Shown here: positions 28,801-38,400 of the stretch, in pieces
Layout: each line of letters begins with the position of its first letter
Numbering within the stretch: position 1 is the first letter of the stretch
NCBI GenBank assembly: GCA_934339365.1
Contig: CAKRHW010000007.1
Span: 7,635 to 71,634, forward strand
DNA: 64,000 nucleotides
Direction of reading: 5' to 3'
From: an uncultured Lachnospiraceae bacterium
GTDB lineage: Bacteria; Bacillota; Clostridia; Lachnospirales; Lachnospiraceae
The notes under the pieces: generated by a model
Database searches by the model: none
Told to the model about the DNA's origin: nothing
What the model saw: only the letters and a program-made list of their open reading frames with translations
Position numbers and translations under genes: made by a program

Positions 28801-31072
28801 CTCCATAAATCATTTTTGCATTTTCACTCATTTTTTTATTTTCATTAAGATCAAAATCATCATCAAAAATTGCATCTTTATGAATCATATCCTTTAATCG
28901 ACTGTTATTTTCAATATCATTCCTACCATATATTGAAAATGCTCCAAAAGAATTTTTAGTACCAAAATACTGTTGTCCATATGAAGGGAAAATATCTAAT
29001 GTACTCTGCAACATACTCATTTGTGATAAATTATCTATTAAATCATTTATTTTTGAAGTATTTACTCCTATTTTTTTCTGATCCCACCATTCTTTGCATC
29101 CATCCAGAAAAAATATTTTCTGATCATTTATTTTTTCTAATGTGGCAGGATGCCATGCTGGCACAAGACAACATTTCACTGTATTCTCATCCGATAAAAC
29201 CTGGATATCCATTTCAATATTAAACGCATGTATATATGCATCTAATATCCATTGCTGATTCTCTGGAAAGCTTTGTTTTACTAAATCTTCTCCTAGTTTT
29301 GTATAAGCATCTACTACATCAATCAATGCTGACTTTGCTTCACAAATACATGCATAAAATCCTTTATTAGCCACTTTACAAATAAATTGTTTAAATTTTT
29401 TACCTACATCAATAAATTTTGCTGATATAAATTTCATTTCTTCTGACACATGATTTGCAACATACTCTGACAGATTATAATCAAGTTTTAAATCACTTTC
29501 ATCATACAAGTCAAAAAATTCTTCTTCGCTTTTTGCAAAAAACAAAGAATTTAATTTATTAATGATTCCTATTGGAATATAAGTTTCTTCTGAATAATCT
29601 ATAATTTCTTGAGAACATATATCTGAAAAATTATGCAGCCATGCATCTGTTCCATTAAATTTCCATTGAAATGACTGCTTTATTTTTCTTCTTCCTTCTT
29701 TAATAAAATTTCCTTCTGAATCTTTACAATTGATATTGAACTCTATCTTGTTAATTTTTTTATTTGCCCCTGCTGCTTTTACAATTCCACTATCTATATT
29801 CTTTATCGCACTATCCGGTTCAAAAATATCTGCATTTTTACAAACAATGTCAATAACTGTATCATTTACATCCCACATGCTTCGATTTAAAAAATCTAAA
29901 ATACCATTTGTATGCCGACATATTGTAAGCCACGTATCTATCAATTGTTTTTTTTCTTCCGTACTTTCAATCTCTGAATACATACATACAATTTCAGCTT
30001 GTACAATTTCAAATTCCACAGTTTCAACTTCTATATTTAATTCTTTTATTTTACATAACATTTGAAGTAAAGCATTGGTAAATACTTCTAATGGTTCTCC
30101 CCAAATAACCGGAGTACTCGTTTTCTCTTTTTTTTCTTTTTCTATCTTTAAGCCTAAGACTGACTCAACAATTTCGAAATCAGTATCTAACAATCTATTT
30201 TTGTACTCTTCAATATTTTCCCCTCTTATATAAGCAAGAAGAATTTTTGAAAATTCTTCGTAATTTGTAATATTTTGTTCTTTCCATCCATCCCAAATAG
30301 AAGAAAATTCACATTTGTTTTCTTCATATGTACGTAGTTGTTCCTGATATTGTTTATATTTTCCAACTGATATTGTTTTAAATATCTGTCTATTTATAAA
30401 ATTGTACTCTGCTCTTAAAATATTTTTTTTTGATGTCAAACTGCTTAACGGTGGCTTTCTTTTGGGAAGTCCCCATAATGGTAAAGAAGCAAAAAATAAT
30501 TCTAAAAAGTCTTTAATTATAGTTATCTGTTCTGCCCATTGATCTAAAATATTACTTAATTTACAAATATCAATTGGTTCAAATTCAAATAAATCCTTAA
30601 ATACTTTATTTACAATGTTCTGATCTGATTGACTAAAATTTATTCTTCCTGCAAAAACATCATAATACTTACCTTTTAAATCATTTACTAATATATCAGG
30701 TGTGATTGTATAACAATTTAACAGACCGCCTTTATCTTCTTCATCTTCTGTTCCTAGTAATATTAAAACCTGCTTATCATGTAAGTTTCTATAATGTGTA
30801 ATACTCTCTGCATCAGCAATCCAATGATTTTGTTCCATTGCCTGCAAGCTAGTAGTATCACCTGTTGACTTTTGAAAGTATAACCATCTATTTTTAGCAA
30901 GCTTTATTTTAACTGATAAGCCTTTCTTTTCTAATTCCTCTGTAAGATTTCGTGCAATTGCTTCATATATTTTTATATCCTCAAAGCTATCGATTCTTAC
31001 CATCATTTCTCCATTTTGATCTGGAGCATTATTTTTTATCATCTCAACAATTGTATTGACAATATATCTCAT
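25859..31072 (-). CDS. dptH: DptH/SspH-like restriction protein with PD-(D/E)XK-like motif and C-terminal HerA/FtsK ATPase
   Basis: This 1737-residue protein matches the size and layout of DptH/DndH, the large subunit of phosphorothioate-dependent restriction. The C-terminal HerA/FtsK-type ATPase shows LITGTSGQGKT (Walker A Lys1407) and VVVLDEAQNL near 1615. A highly acidic Glu/Lys linker spans about 1265-1380. Upstream of it lies a PD-(D/E)XK-like arrangement: Asp1122 in RPDFLIL, then Glu1144 and Lys1146 in VVECKI. That is the shape of many restriction nucleases and makes this the best nuclease candidate in the operon. The gene overlaps dptG by 4 bp (ATGA). It should cut or block DNA lacking the host phosphorothioate mark; the nuclease assignment is inferred. 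Confidence 0.85.
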   Translation of the reverse strand: MRYIVNTIVEMIKNNAPDQNGEMMVRIDSFEDIKIYEAIARNLTEELEKKGLSVKIKLAKNRWLYFQKSTGDTTSLQAMEQNHWIADAESITHYRNLHDKQVLILLGTEDEEDKGGLLNCYTITPDILVNDLKGKYYDVFAGRINFSQSDQNIVNKVFKDLFEFEPIDICKLSNILDQWAEQITIIKDFLELFFASLPLWGLPKRKPPLSSLTSKKNILRAEYNFINRQIFKTISVGKYKQYQEQLRTYEENKCEFSSIWDGWKEQNITNYEEFSKILLAYIRGENIEEYKNRLLDTDFEIVESVLGLKIEKEKKEKTSTPVIWGEPLEVFTNALLQMLCKIKELNIEVETVEFEIVQAEIVCMYSEIESTEEKKQLIDTWLTICRHTNGILDFLNRSMWDVNDTVIDIVCKNADIFEPDSAIKNIDSGIVKAAGANKKINKIEFNINCKDSEGNFIKEGRRKIKQSFQWKFNGTDAWLHNFSDICSQEIIDYSEETYIPIGIINKLNSLFFAKSEEEFFDLYDESDLKLDYNLSEYVANHVSEEMKFISAKFIDVGKKFKQFICKVANKGFYACICEAKSALIDVVDAYTKLGEDLVKQSFPENQQWILDAYIHAFNIEMDIQVLSDENTVKCCLVPAWHPATLEKINDQKIFFLDGCKEWWDQKKIGVNTSKINDLIDNLSQMSMLQSTLDIFPSYGQQYFGTKNSFGAFSIYGRNDIENNSRLKDMIHKDAIFDDDFDLNENKKMSENAKMIYGVLIDYLKAFSDAYKNLSIVFIDPSDLQPIIASIYKFIETVKKEGADEKINLNIRILVKPENKGGRNYLAYWMDECFSQDANVTIKTYLNEWNKNQDIKNLINGNNDIVFVMDLLKVNNLHFIRESGAAKLDIDQCRFPIIYKPVPVSDTSINVKRCIELSQPQFKGAYIHTQVVRYRNNLETIPSEKFIAVREVGINHDAQELVYLLHEKAYWVVCIDSGMDGAVLRNDEEHKDEYSIIGFSTGKGLYGQYNLTVTARKSIVETIKKKLEARLYQLFHWENTEINRAANLCLKEASELDGISLLSAINQKDHNINEFMAYILTSFIEKESEINHALKIVIHLDSYKHWFNGKMGKDEDDTKSRPDFLILQVNTLKDEKLKIKATVVECKIASRENERNHKEHAIEQVSHGIKRLSDIFNAESKSIKRRYWYAQLYRALAFAQVTFSDNTREYAELSSKLRAILSGEFEMEWNGKIFGFWLDMEGDEKIISETGQDGIQFYDIPQTYIQKLLLQKEIDDVKYINIEDESLEDEEKQEEQIKEREKEIQDEIEKLSIKEEHDISKEFTFDEETKEKRDVYKSEEEEIKEDIGIEEDKVVEESMDDNEEKTSLEKTRVLIGKDKIKNKVYWEFGNEKLANRHLLITGTSGQGKTYAIQSMLYELSKSQISSVIFDYTEGFRKSQLKKEFVQKMGNHIQERVVKFQNVPINPFKRQYIEFDGENYPEKDSDIAARFSNIMTHVYKFGDQQAAAIFEAVRIGLKKYKDKMNMQYFQKELEIQKQENKSAQSVITKMKPFFYGIEFEEDSDFDWKDVIYSNESKAMIFQLTSIDRDMQVIITELMLWDLWYYSIKNGNKDKPFVVVLDEAQNLSHKSKSPSCKILTEGRKFGWSAWYATQSLKVLDDEEVTRLMNASFKLYFKPTESEVVKMSKQLDPMDGNMWLTALNGLEKGQCIVVGDRVKPDGKLGKVKPVITNVMPFSERR

Positions 31073-32586
31073 TCTTCATCCTCCTTTCGTACGCACTGAT
31101 ATGGATTTACCACAATAGAGGTTGCATCTGATAATTCTCTTAGAAAACCTGTCTCTTTTAAAAATCCCTGAAGTGCAATTTCATTATCAATAAAAATACT
31201 AGTTAATGATTCATCAAACTCTTGTTCCTCTTCTAAGGATCTTCTATATTCATTTGGACCTATCACGATTCCATAATGCTCATATAATTTATTTAAAAAC
31301 ATATGTAATGTTATTTTCTCTTCAGGCGGAATTAATGCTAAAACAAGAAAACGAATAATATCTTCTGACAAACTAAATCTTTCGAATGGACCCTTGCTAG
31401 GAATAATGCATTGCATCTCTTTTCCTTTTGCTTTGAATATATTTAGAGAATTTTTTTTCGCATCAGTAATATCTTTCATCAGTTTTTCTTCCGTTATATG
31501 TAATTCTTTTGCTTTTTTATTTATGGCAATCATAAAATCAGATTCTAAATTTTTATAAGCTGTTGCTGCTATTTTTTTTACAGAATCTTTGGATTTTCCC
31601 CTCATATCAATAATCCATGCCTTCTTTTTTATTCCTAAATAATTAGCAATTCCACAAGTCATCATTCTCATAATCTGGTACATAACACCTTTTGCTAAAA
31701 TTTCTATTTTTTCTATTGGCTGAAGATTGTTTGATAAAAAACTAATAAGTTCTTCAATACTATGTTCTTCACAATCCTTATAAGCATTTGCAGGAATAAA
31801 TGACAATTTCATTTCCTGATGCATCTCCTCTGGCTCTGCTTCCATTGCCTCTTCCCATGATTCCTGTATAAATCTTGCCATATAGGAAATTTTTTCACAT
31901 TGCTCTCCCACTAAATTATTTAGCAAATATTCTAATTTTTTCTTTTGCTCATTATGACCTTCTAACCCTTGTAAGATATGCAAATAATACACTTCTCCAC
32001 CACGTGCTAACATATTTCTTTTCGTAAATTCAAATTGGGTGTCAACAGAAATTGGATTATCTTCCCAATTTACTCCACTTTTTCTTTGTTTCTGACTCGG
32101 ATCGCAACCACAACAAATGAATTCCGGACAAATAGGTAACAATGCCTGTGCACCCCAAAAACGATTTTTTATAACTACTGCATAACCATGAAATAAGTCT
32201 TGAATACTTTCTAGACATTCTTTCTTTTTTTCTTCATCCATTTCCATCTTGGCTGTTAAAATATTTAAAAGTTTCTGATACGCCTTTTCATCCTCTTTAA
32301 TCGTTCCTTTTTTTCGTGCTTTATCATAAAACACAAATCTTCTTAATGCCATTCTTGGTTCTACATAATAACTAAACTCTTTTTCTATCAACGTATCATG
32401 AAACTTCATTTTTCCTTGAACAAAATCTGGATTTTTAGCAGATACAAAAACCAATAAAAATTCTATTAAATACTCATATAACGTCTGATCAGCCTTAAAT
32501 CGATTTCCTAAAATAACTGTAGAGATAATTCCTCTGTTTTTTTTATCTTCATAATCTGTTTCCTTCCCACATGGAAATACTTTCAT
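31069..32586 (-). CDS. dptG: DptG/SspG-like phosphorothioate-dependent restriction subunit
   Basis: This protein of about 505 residues lies between dptF and dptH, as in all DndFGH-type cassettes, and has the length and helical character of DptG. A Cys cluster (Cys153 and CCGC at 158-161) could bind metal. I place the start at the ATG at 32586, behind GAGGAG; an in-frame ATG at 32646 would overlap dptF by 47 bp and lacks a ribosome site. The 3' end overlaps dptH by 4 bp. DptG has no assigned catalytic activity and is thought to be structural in the FGH complex. The name rests on context and resemblance. Confidence 0.8.
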   Translation of the reverse strand: MKVFPCGKETDYEDKKNRGIISTVILGNRFKADQTLYEYLIEFLLVFVSAKNPDFVQGKMKFHDTLIEKEFSYYVEPRMALRRFVFYDKARKKGTIKEDEKAYQKLLNILTAKMEMDEEKKKECLESIQDLFHGYAVVIKNRFWGAQALLPICPEFICCGCDPSQKQRKSGVNWEDNPISVDTQFEFTKRNMLARGGEVYYLHILQGLEGHNEQKKKLEYLLNNLVGEQCEKISYMARFIQESWEEAMEAEPEEMHQEMKLSFIPANAYKDCEEHSIEELISFLSNNLQPIEKIEILAKGVMYQIMRMMTCGIANYLGIKKKAWIIDMRGKSKDSVKKIAATAYKNLESDFMIAINKKAKELHITEEKLMKDITDAKKNSLNIFKAKGKEMQCIIPSKGPFERFSLSEDIIRFLVLALIPPEEKITLHMFLNKLYEHYGIVIGPNEYRRSLEEEQEFDESLTSIFIDNEIALQGFLKETGFLRELSDATSIVVNPYQCVRKEDEE

Positions 32587-32599
32587 ATTTTTCTCCTCG

Positions 32600-34285
32600 C
32601 TATACTTCTCTAATTTTATTATCTTCTGTCCATTCAAGCTCCACAAGGTCGAGACTTTTATTTTTTAAAATGACCATTTCAAAGTTATCTTCTTTTTCTA
32701 ATAAATCTGCCAGTTCTGCCTTCAGACTTTCTATCCCATGTGAAAGCTGTGGATCCACATTTGTTGATATTATTCCATCTTTAATTTCTTCAAAATAATT
32801 CAATAATGGTAATGTTATTTCACTCTTTAACTCATTCCTACCTATGCCTAATTTTAGTATGTATTTTTTATTTTTATCAAAAAACAAACCATCTTCTGTT
32901 TCTTGTAACTTAATTTTAATTTCCCGTTCCATTAATATTCCAATCACAAGTTGTACATTTTGTGTTATACCTGAATTTCTACTAAGTGTTATTGGTATTA
33001 TTCCCTGTTCATTGATTATTCCTGTATAAATCATTGACAATGCACTACATATTAATTTATTATCATTCCTAGAAGGCTTTTTTTCTCCATTTCTCAAAGC
33101 CAAAAAATCTCTAAATTTTTTAGAAAATATATCTTCATATGCGTATTGAATATTCTGTTCACTTGTCTCAATATTCATAAAAAAATATATTCTTCTTAAA
33201 AACTCATTCCATCCATCTACACCTTCATTTTTCTTTTCTGTTTCTTGAATAATAGAGACTACTTCTTTTCCAAATAATTGCTGATATTCTTTACTAACTA
33301 GCAGATTCTCATCAAAACGCATTCTTTTTTGATCATATCCCCAATCTTGTGCCTCCCTAATTGCTAAAATATTACATGCATTTAAATCTTTTTTTGTACC
33401 TAAATATCCAAAAAATAGATTGCTAAATAAAAATATATCTTTTCGTACATCTTTAACATCATTACATTCTCTTCCACCTGTAATCATGTAGGCTAATTGT
33501 TCTGTCATACTTCTAATTGTTAATCTTTTTCCATAGCTTGTAATCCATATAAAATGCATATTTAAAAATTCATTGACTTGTTTTTTATTTTGTAATATCA
33601 GGTTTCGATTTCTGAGAATATGACAGTATCCTTTTTTTGTACATTCCTCACACTTCATCCAAAGTTTTTCCTGAAGCATTTTTTCTAAAAACTCTACTGC
33701 AAAAAAAGTATTATCTAATCTTGCAACATTAATAACAGATAAATCATATCCCATGATATTAGAAATTTTTCCAGTATTATGATCCATTAAATTAATCAGT
33801 TCAATTTTAGCTTCTTCACTCTTTTTTGAGTTTTGAAATAATTCTCCAAATGTATTTATCAATGGTCCGGTATTTGCAACCATAAATACATAATTTCCCT
33901 TTTTCGTAATGTCTATTGCTTCTTTTAAAACGTTCTTCTTCTGTTCGTCTGTAATTTCACTAAAGTCTTTGATACATCTGCATTGTTTCCCTGATGGTAA
34001 ATAATAATCATGGATTTTTTCCTGTGGCTGAAAATCAACCCCTGCTTCCCTCAAAGTTTGATACATTACACTTGTCTTTCCATCTCCTGCATGTCCCGTT
34101 AAAATAATTATATGTGATGGATTTTTTTCGATTGATTCTAAAATAAAAGTACTTAGTCCTGTATTTACCATAATTTCTTTAAAAAAAGGATTTTTTACAT
34201 TTTCTTCCCCATATGCATTTTGATTTTTTGCGTGATAATTATGTAAAGAATTTAAGTATTTTATATATTCCTGATTATTCATCAT
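32600..34285 (-). CDS. dptF: DptF/SspF-like P-loop ATPase of phosphorothioate-dependent restriction
   Basis: This 561-residue ATPase has a Walker A GHAGDGKT at residues 64-71, preceded by the IIILTG strand. A Cys triad (212, 215, 221 in CEECTKKGYC) resembles the cysteines of DptF proteins and may bind zinc. DptF is the first gene of the FGH restriction cassette; its NTPase activity is thought to license or assemble the nuclease complex. The start follows GGGAGGAG. It lies 43 bp after the desulfurase gene with no terminator. From this gene onward the operon becomes visibly more AT-rich. Confidence 0.85.
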   Translation of the reverse strand: MMNNQEYIKYLNSLHNYHAKNQNAYGEENVKNPFFKEIMVNTGLSTFILESIEKNPSHIIILTGHAGDGKTSVMYQTLREAGVDFQPQEKIHDYYLPSGKQCRCIKDFSEITDEQKKNVLKEAIDITKKGNYVFMVANTGPLINTFGELFQNSKKSEEAKIELINLMDHNTGKISNIMGYDLSVINVARLDNTFFAVEFLEKMLQEKLWMKCEECTKKGYCHILRNRNLILQNKKQVNEFLNMHFIWITSYGKRLTIRSMTEQLAYMITGGRECNDVKDVRKDIFLFSNLFFGYLGTKKDLNACNILAIREAQDWGYDQKRMRFDENLLVSKEYQQLFGKEVVSIIQETEKKNEGVDGWNEFLRRIYFFMNIETSEQNIQYAYEDIFSKKFRDFLALRNGEKKPSRNDNKLICSALSMIYTGIINEQGIIPITLSRNSGITQNVQLVIGILMEREIKIKLQETEDGLFFDKNKKYILKLGIGRNELKSEITLPLLNYFEEIKDGIISTNVDPQLSHGIESLKAELADLLEKEDNFEMVILKNKSLDLVELEWTEDNKIREV

Positions 34286-34328
34286 CTTCTCCTCCCTGTT
34301 TCTCAGCTTTCCTTTATCCCTTCTCCTC

Positions 34329-35480
34329 TCACGCTTCTTCTGCCAGTTCTTCCACTGCCTCTGCTAATTGTTCGATATCCTCTGTCGTATTAAACTGTCC
34401 CAGTCCCACTCGAACAGTTCCTAAATATTTTTCATCATGCAGATATTTGTGGATAAACGGTGCACAGTGATAGCCGGTACGTACTGCAATATCAAAATCT
34501 TTGTCTAGAATGGTTCCAACTTCATTTGCCTGATATCCTGCAATATTAAAGGATACAACACCGATATGTTTCGTTTCGTATTCTGGTGGCAGATATAGCT
34601 CAACTCCTGATATTTTCTGCAGTCTTTGAATGAGTTTCTGTGATAATTGTTTTTCTTTTTGATATATTTTTTCCTGGTCTAAAACCTGTAAAGCCTGATG
34701 CAGCCCGGCAATTGCCACGATATTTTTGCTGGCTGCTTCATAACGATTCGGGGATGACTCCGGCATCTCTAGATTGAGCGAATCGCTTCCGGTTCCTCCT
34801 GCAAGTACTGGCTGCAGTCGAATGGTTGTGCGGTCTATAAATCCTGCAATTCCAAATGGGCCATACAAGGTTTTATGTCCTGCAAATGCAATAAAATCTG
34901 CCTGAATTTCCTGCATTGACAGGGGCAGAAGTCCAAACGACTGCGATGCATCTAGCACTGTAACTGCCTGATATTCTTTTGCCACATGAAAGATTTCTCT
35001 TACCGGAAGCTGATATCCTGTTACATTACTTACGTGTGTACAACAAACACATTTCGGCGGATGTTGTACAAACAGATCCTTCATTTTTTCTAAATCTATT
35101 TCTGTCTTTTCTGGTTTTAATGGAAGTTCTCTAAGAATGATATTTTTCTGTTTTTGAATCTGATACAAGTTTCTTGCCACTGCGTTATGCTCAAATGGAG
35201 ACAGGTACACAATATCATTTTCTTTCCAGGTAATTCCGTATAAAATGATATGGAGGGCAAGTGTTGCCGAACTTGTAAGCACCGCCTTTTCATAGCCGTT
35301 GCTTTTTACAAGCTCTAACAACTTTTTTCTTGTTTCTTCAATGATATTTTCTGCCTGTAAGGCACTCTGATAAGATCCCCTTCCGGCATTTACTCCAATA
35401 TTCCGGTTCGCCCAATCTATCTTTTCATAGACGGATTCCGGCTTTGGAAAAGTTGTTGCCGCATTATCTAGATAAATCAT
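34329..35480 (-). CDS. Cysteine desulfurase (SspA/DndA-like)
   Basis: This 383-residue class V aminotransferase carries PLP on Lys203 (FAGHKTLYGP) and has a mobile active-site Cys339 (RTGYHCAP), the pattern of NifS/SufS/DndA cysteine desulfurases. It takes sulfur from L-cysteine as a persulfide and would pass it to the neighbouring PP-loop protein for insertion into the DNA backbone. The gene overlaps the SspC-like ATPase by 4 bp (ATGA) and is followed by dptF. Alone it could be a housekeeping NifS-like enzyme; the operon makes the DNA-phosphorothioation role likely. Confidence 0.9.
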   Translation of the reverse strand: MIYLDNAATTFPKPESVYEKIDWANRNIGVNAGRGSYQSALQAENIIEETRKKLLELVKSNGYEKAVLTSSATLALHIILYGITWKENDIVYLSPFEHNAVARNLYQIQKQKNIILRELPLKPEKTEIDLEKMKDLFVQHPPKCVCCTHVSNVTGYQLPVREIFHVAKEYQAVTVLDASQSFGLLPLSMQEIQADFIAFAGHKTLYGPFGIAGFIDRTTIRLQPVLAGGTGSDSLNLEMPESSPNRYEAASKNIVAIAGLHQALQVLDQEKIYQKEKQLSQKLIQRLQKISGVELYLPPEYETKHIGVVSFNIAGYQANEVGTILDKDFDIAVRTGYHCAPFIHKYLHDEKYLGTVRVGLGQFNTTEDIEQLAEAVEELAEEA

Positions 35481-38400
35481 GATTCACCGCCCCCTTGTTT
35501 TTTTAATATTTTCTCTAATATAGTCATCAGAGATAATACTTTTTCGCTATCATCAACAGCATCTCCGAATTCATCCATAACTGTTTCTAACGCATTTTCC
35601 ATGAAACTGTTTCCTGCTTCTTCTTTTGGAATATAACGTGATATCAGTTCTCCATTTTGTCCTGTAAACGCAATGTGCCGCATTCCATCTGCTTCGGTTT
35701 CTTCCTGATGATAAGCGAAACTGTCTCTGTTTTTTTCGGTTTCTTTTGCATCTTCTTCTAAGAAATCAGCATTTTTTTCACTGTTTTTCTTAGATGCTTC
35801 TGTTACTGTTTCTACCTTTTTGACTGCCTGTTCTAAGGAAAATAAGAATCTGTCATAAGAATCATCGTTCCAGTTTTCAACATACAGTCCTAACATAATT
35901 TTAGAAAGTGATTCAATCATATTCTTCGGATCATACGAATCAAGTTCTTCTAAGTACTGCAGCATTGCATTAATTTTTGCGTCGTATACCGTCTGCAATG
36001 CATATCTGCTCTGTGCTTCTAACCAGCCTTTCAGAACACTTTTTAAATGTTCCTTTTTATCTCCATGAAATATTTTTATCGTTTCCTGTATTGTTTTTGA
36101 AAAGACGCAATCCATGAATTCATCCATACATGTCTTTACCTGTTTTATTTTTTCTGTTAATTCCGTAACAGATTCTGCTTCAAATATCTTTGGTATTTTT
36201 TCAAACAATACTTCTCTGGCATTTATTTCCTGCGGTCTTAAAACTTTTTGAAATCTGGTAAGGTTCTTTTTCTGAACTTGTTTTAAATGAAACTGTTTTA
36301 TGGATTTATCTGAAAAAGTCGCAGTATACTGTGGGAGAGCACGATACCAGTTCTGCATGGCTTTTACCAGATATGTGAATCGCTCTCCTTTTTTTAATGT
36401 TGATACAGACCCTTCAAATAATTCTTCTAATTGTTCTAGATACATCCTTTTTTCCCCTGCTACTGTTTCGATAAAAAGAAAATATCTCTCTGGTGTTTCA
36501 TTAATCCGTTCTAATGTATCCGCTGTAATGGTATTTTCCACCTGATCTAAATAGATAACCGGTGTCTCTTCTAATCTTGCTAATTCATCGGCTAAGTAAA
36601 TTGGCATACTTCCCTTTCGAACACCAAATCCTTTTCCCTGCAATTGTTCATATAAAACCTGAAAACTCTGTTTTTTTCCAATGCATTGATTCATAAATTC
36701 CCGAATCAAACGGTAAATCTCATAGATTCCACTTTCCTGACCATTCATCGTTGCTGCAACTTTTGAATACTCCTTTTGTACGACACCTGTATGGAATAAT
36801 GTTGCACGAAAAATAGTAGCTTCTGCACTTGTTCCATCATAATATTTAGAACAGTCTTTGCCTTCTAATAATTCTTCGACAATCTTTTTTCTTGCTTTTT
36901 TTCCCTGTGAGGTAATCTCATTTTTATTAATAATCTCGTTATTAATCTTTGGTGCATATGGATAGTAGGAAAAACAAATGTTACTAAGACTCCGGTTAAA
37001 TTCCTGATTCGATTCAAAACATCTGCATCCGTATCGCTTCTCATCTTTTAAATAAAGCAAAACTTTCTTTTGTCTGTCTATCTGAATCAGTTCTGTAATC
37101 CATTCATTTATTTCGTATAATATCTCGTCTTCGTAAATCATTAATTCCTGAATCAGGACCTGATTTTTCTCTGTAAATTCTTCATCTTTCATCAGCATTC
37201 TTACCGCTAAAAGGCGCTGCACCGCTTCCTTTCCCTGAAAAGGACTTTCAGGGAAAATCAAAAGAATTCTTTCATCAGAAAATTGTTCTAATTTTTCTAA
37301 CCAGACAGATGGATCATCTTCTTTTCCTGTATTTGTTAAAACGATAATCTTTCCATCTGAAAATGTCTCTTCAAACAATGTTGATGTTTCCTGAATCTTT
37401 AAAACATCTTCTTTTTTCAAAAAGCAGTATTCAAAATATCTTGTCATACAATACATCTGATTATACATTTTCGGTAAAATATAAGGATGATCCATCAATT
37501 TTGCAAGTTGACTCTCAACAGACAGATTCTTAAACTTTTCTTTCCGGATTTCCTCAATTTTCCCATCAATATCAATGCCGATATTATTTTTAAATAAATA
37601 CGTATCTGTCTTTTTTTTGTAACTTAAAAGTCTCATTTCTTCTAGTAATCCCATGGCATGTTCCGTTCTCTCCTTCGATAAACCTGCTGCCACCCAGATT
37701 GCTGTCTTTTGTGCCGGAAGCTCTTCTTCTCTGTGCACCATCCGAATTAAAGAAAGTGTCTTAATCATTGCTGACGCATCTGCTAATTCATCTTTCTCTT
37801 CTACTAACTGTTGTAATCTCTGCAATGCATAATCTGCCTTCAGCCACTCCTGGTGAAATAATTCATTTCCAATATCTTCCCTGAAAATATTTTCAAAATA
37901 ATCATAGATTTTATCTGCACCTACAAATCCTGTTTCTGCTTTTTCTGACTGAATTACATTTTTCAGACTTCCTGCTTCGTCTCCTGATAAAAATGTAAAA
38001 ACTGTTCGTTCATTTTGACCTACCCGTTCACTGATATTTAATAGAATTGCTGCTGCAACTGGAGTCAGTGGAAAACATTCTTGTGCCACGACATGCTCAA
38101 AATCTTTTTCACTCGAAAACTGACTGTCAAACATTGGAAATTCATAAGACTGTTTCCAGATTTGTTTTGCTAACTGGTGAAATTCTTCATGTTCTTTGAA
38201 AAAGTTCTCGTAAGCTTTTTTCTTTTTTGGAATTGCTCTTCCAATTAATTCATAACTATTTTGAGAAGAAACAACAAATTCAACCTCTGTCAGTCTCCCT
38301 TCCACTCCGCGGAATGCATCCTGAATACTTTTGTCTAGTTTATTTCCATAATTTTTAATACTCTTATGTGCTACCAGCGTAAGAAAAATCGGTTCTTCTG

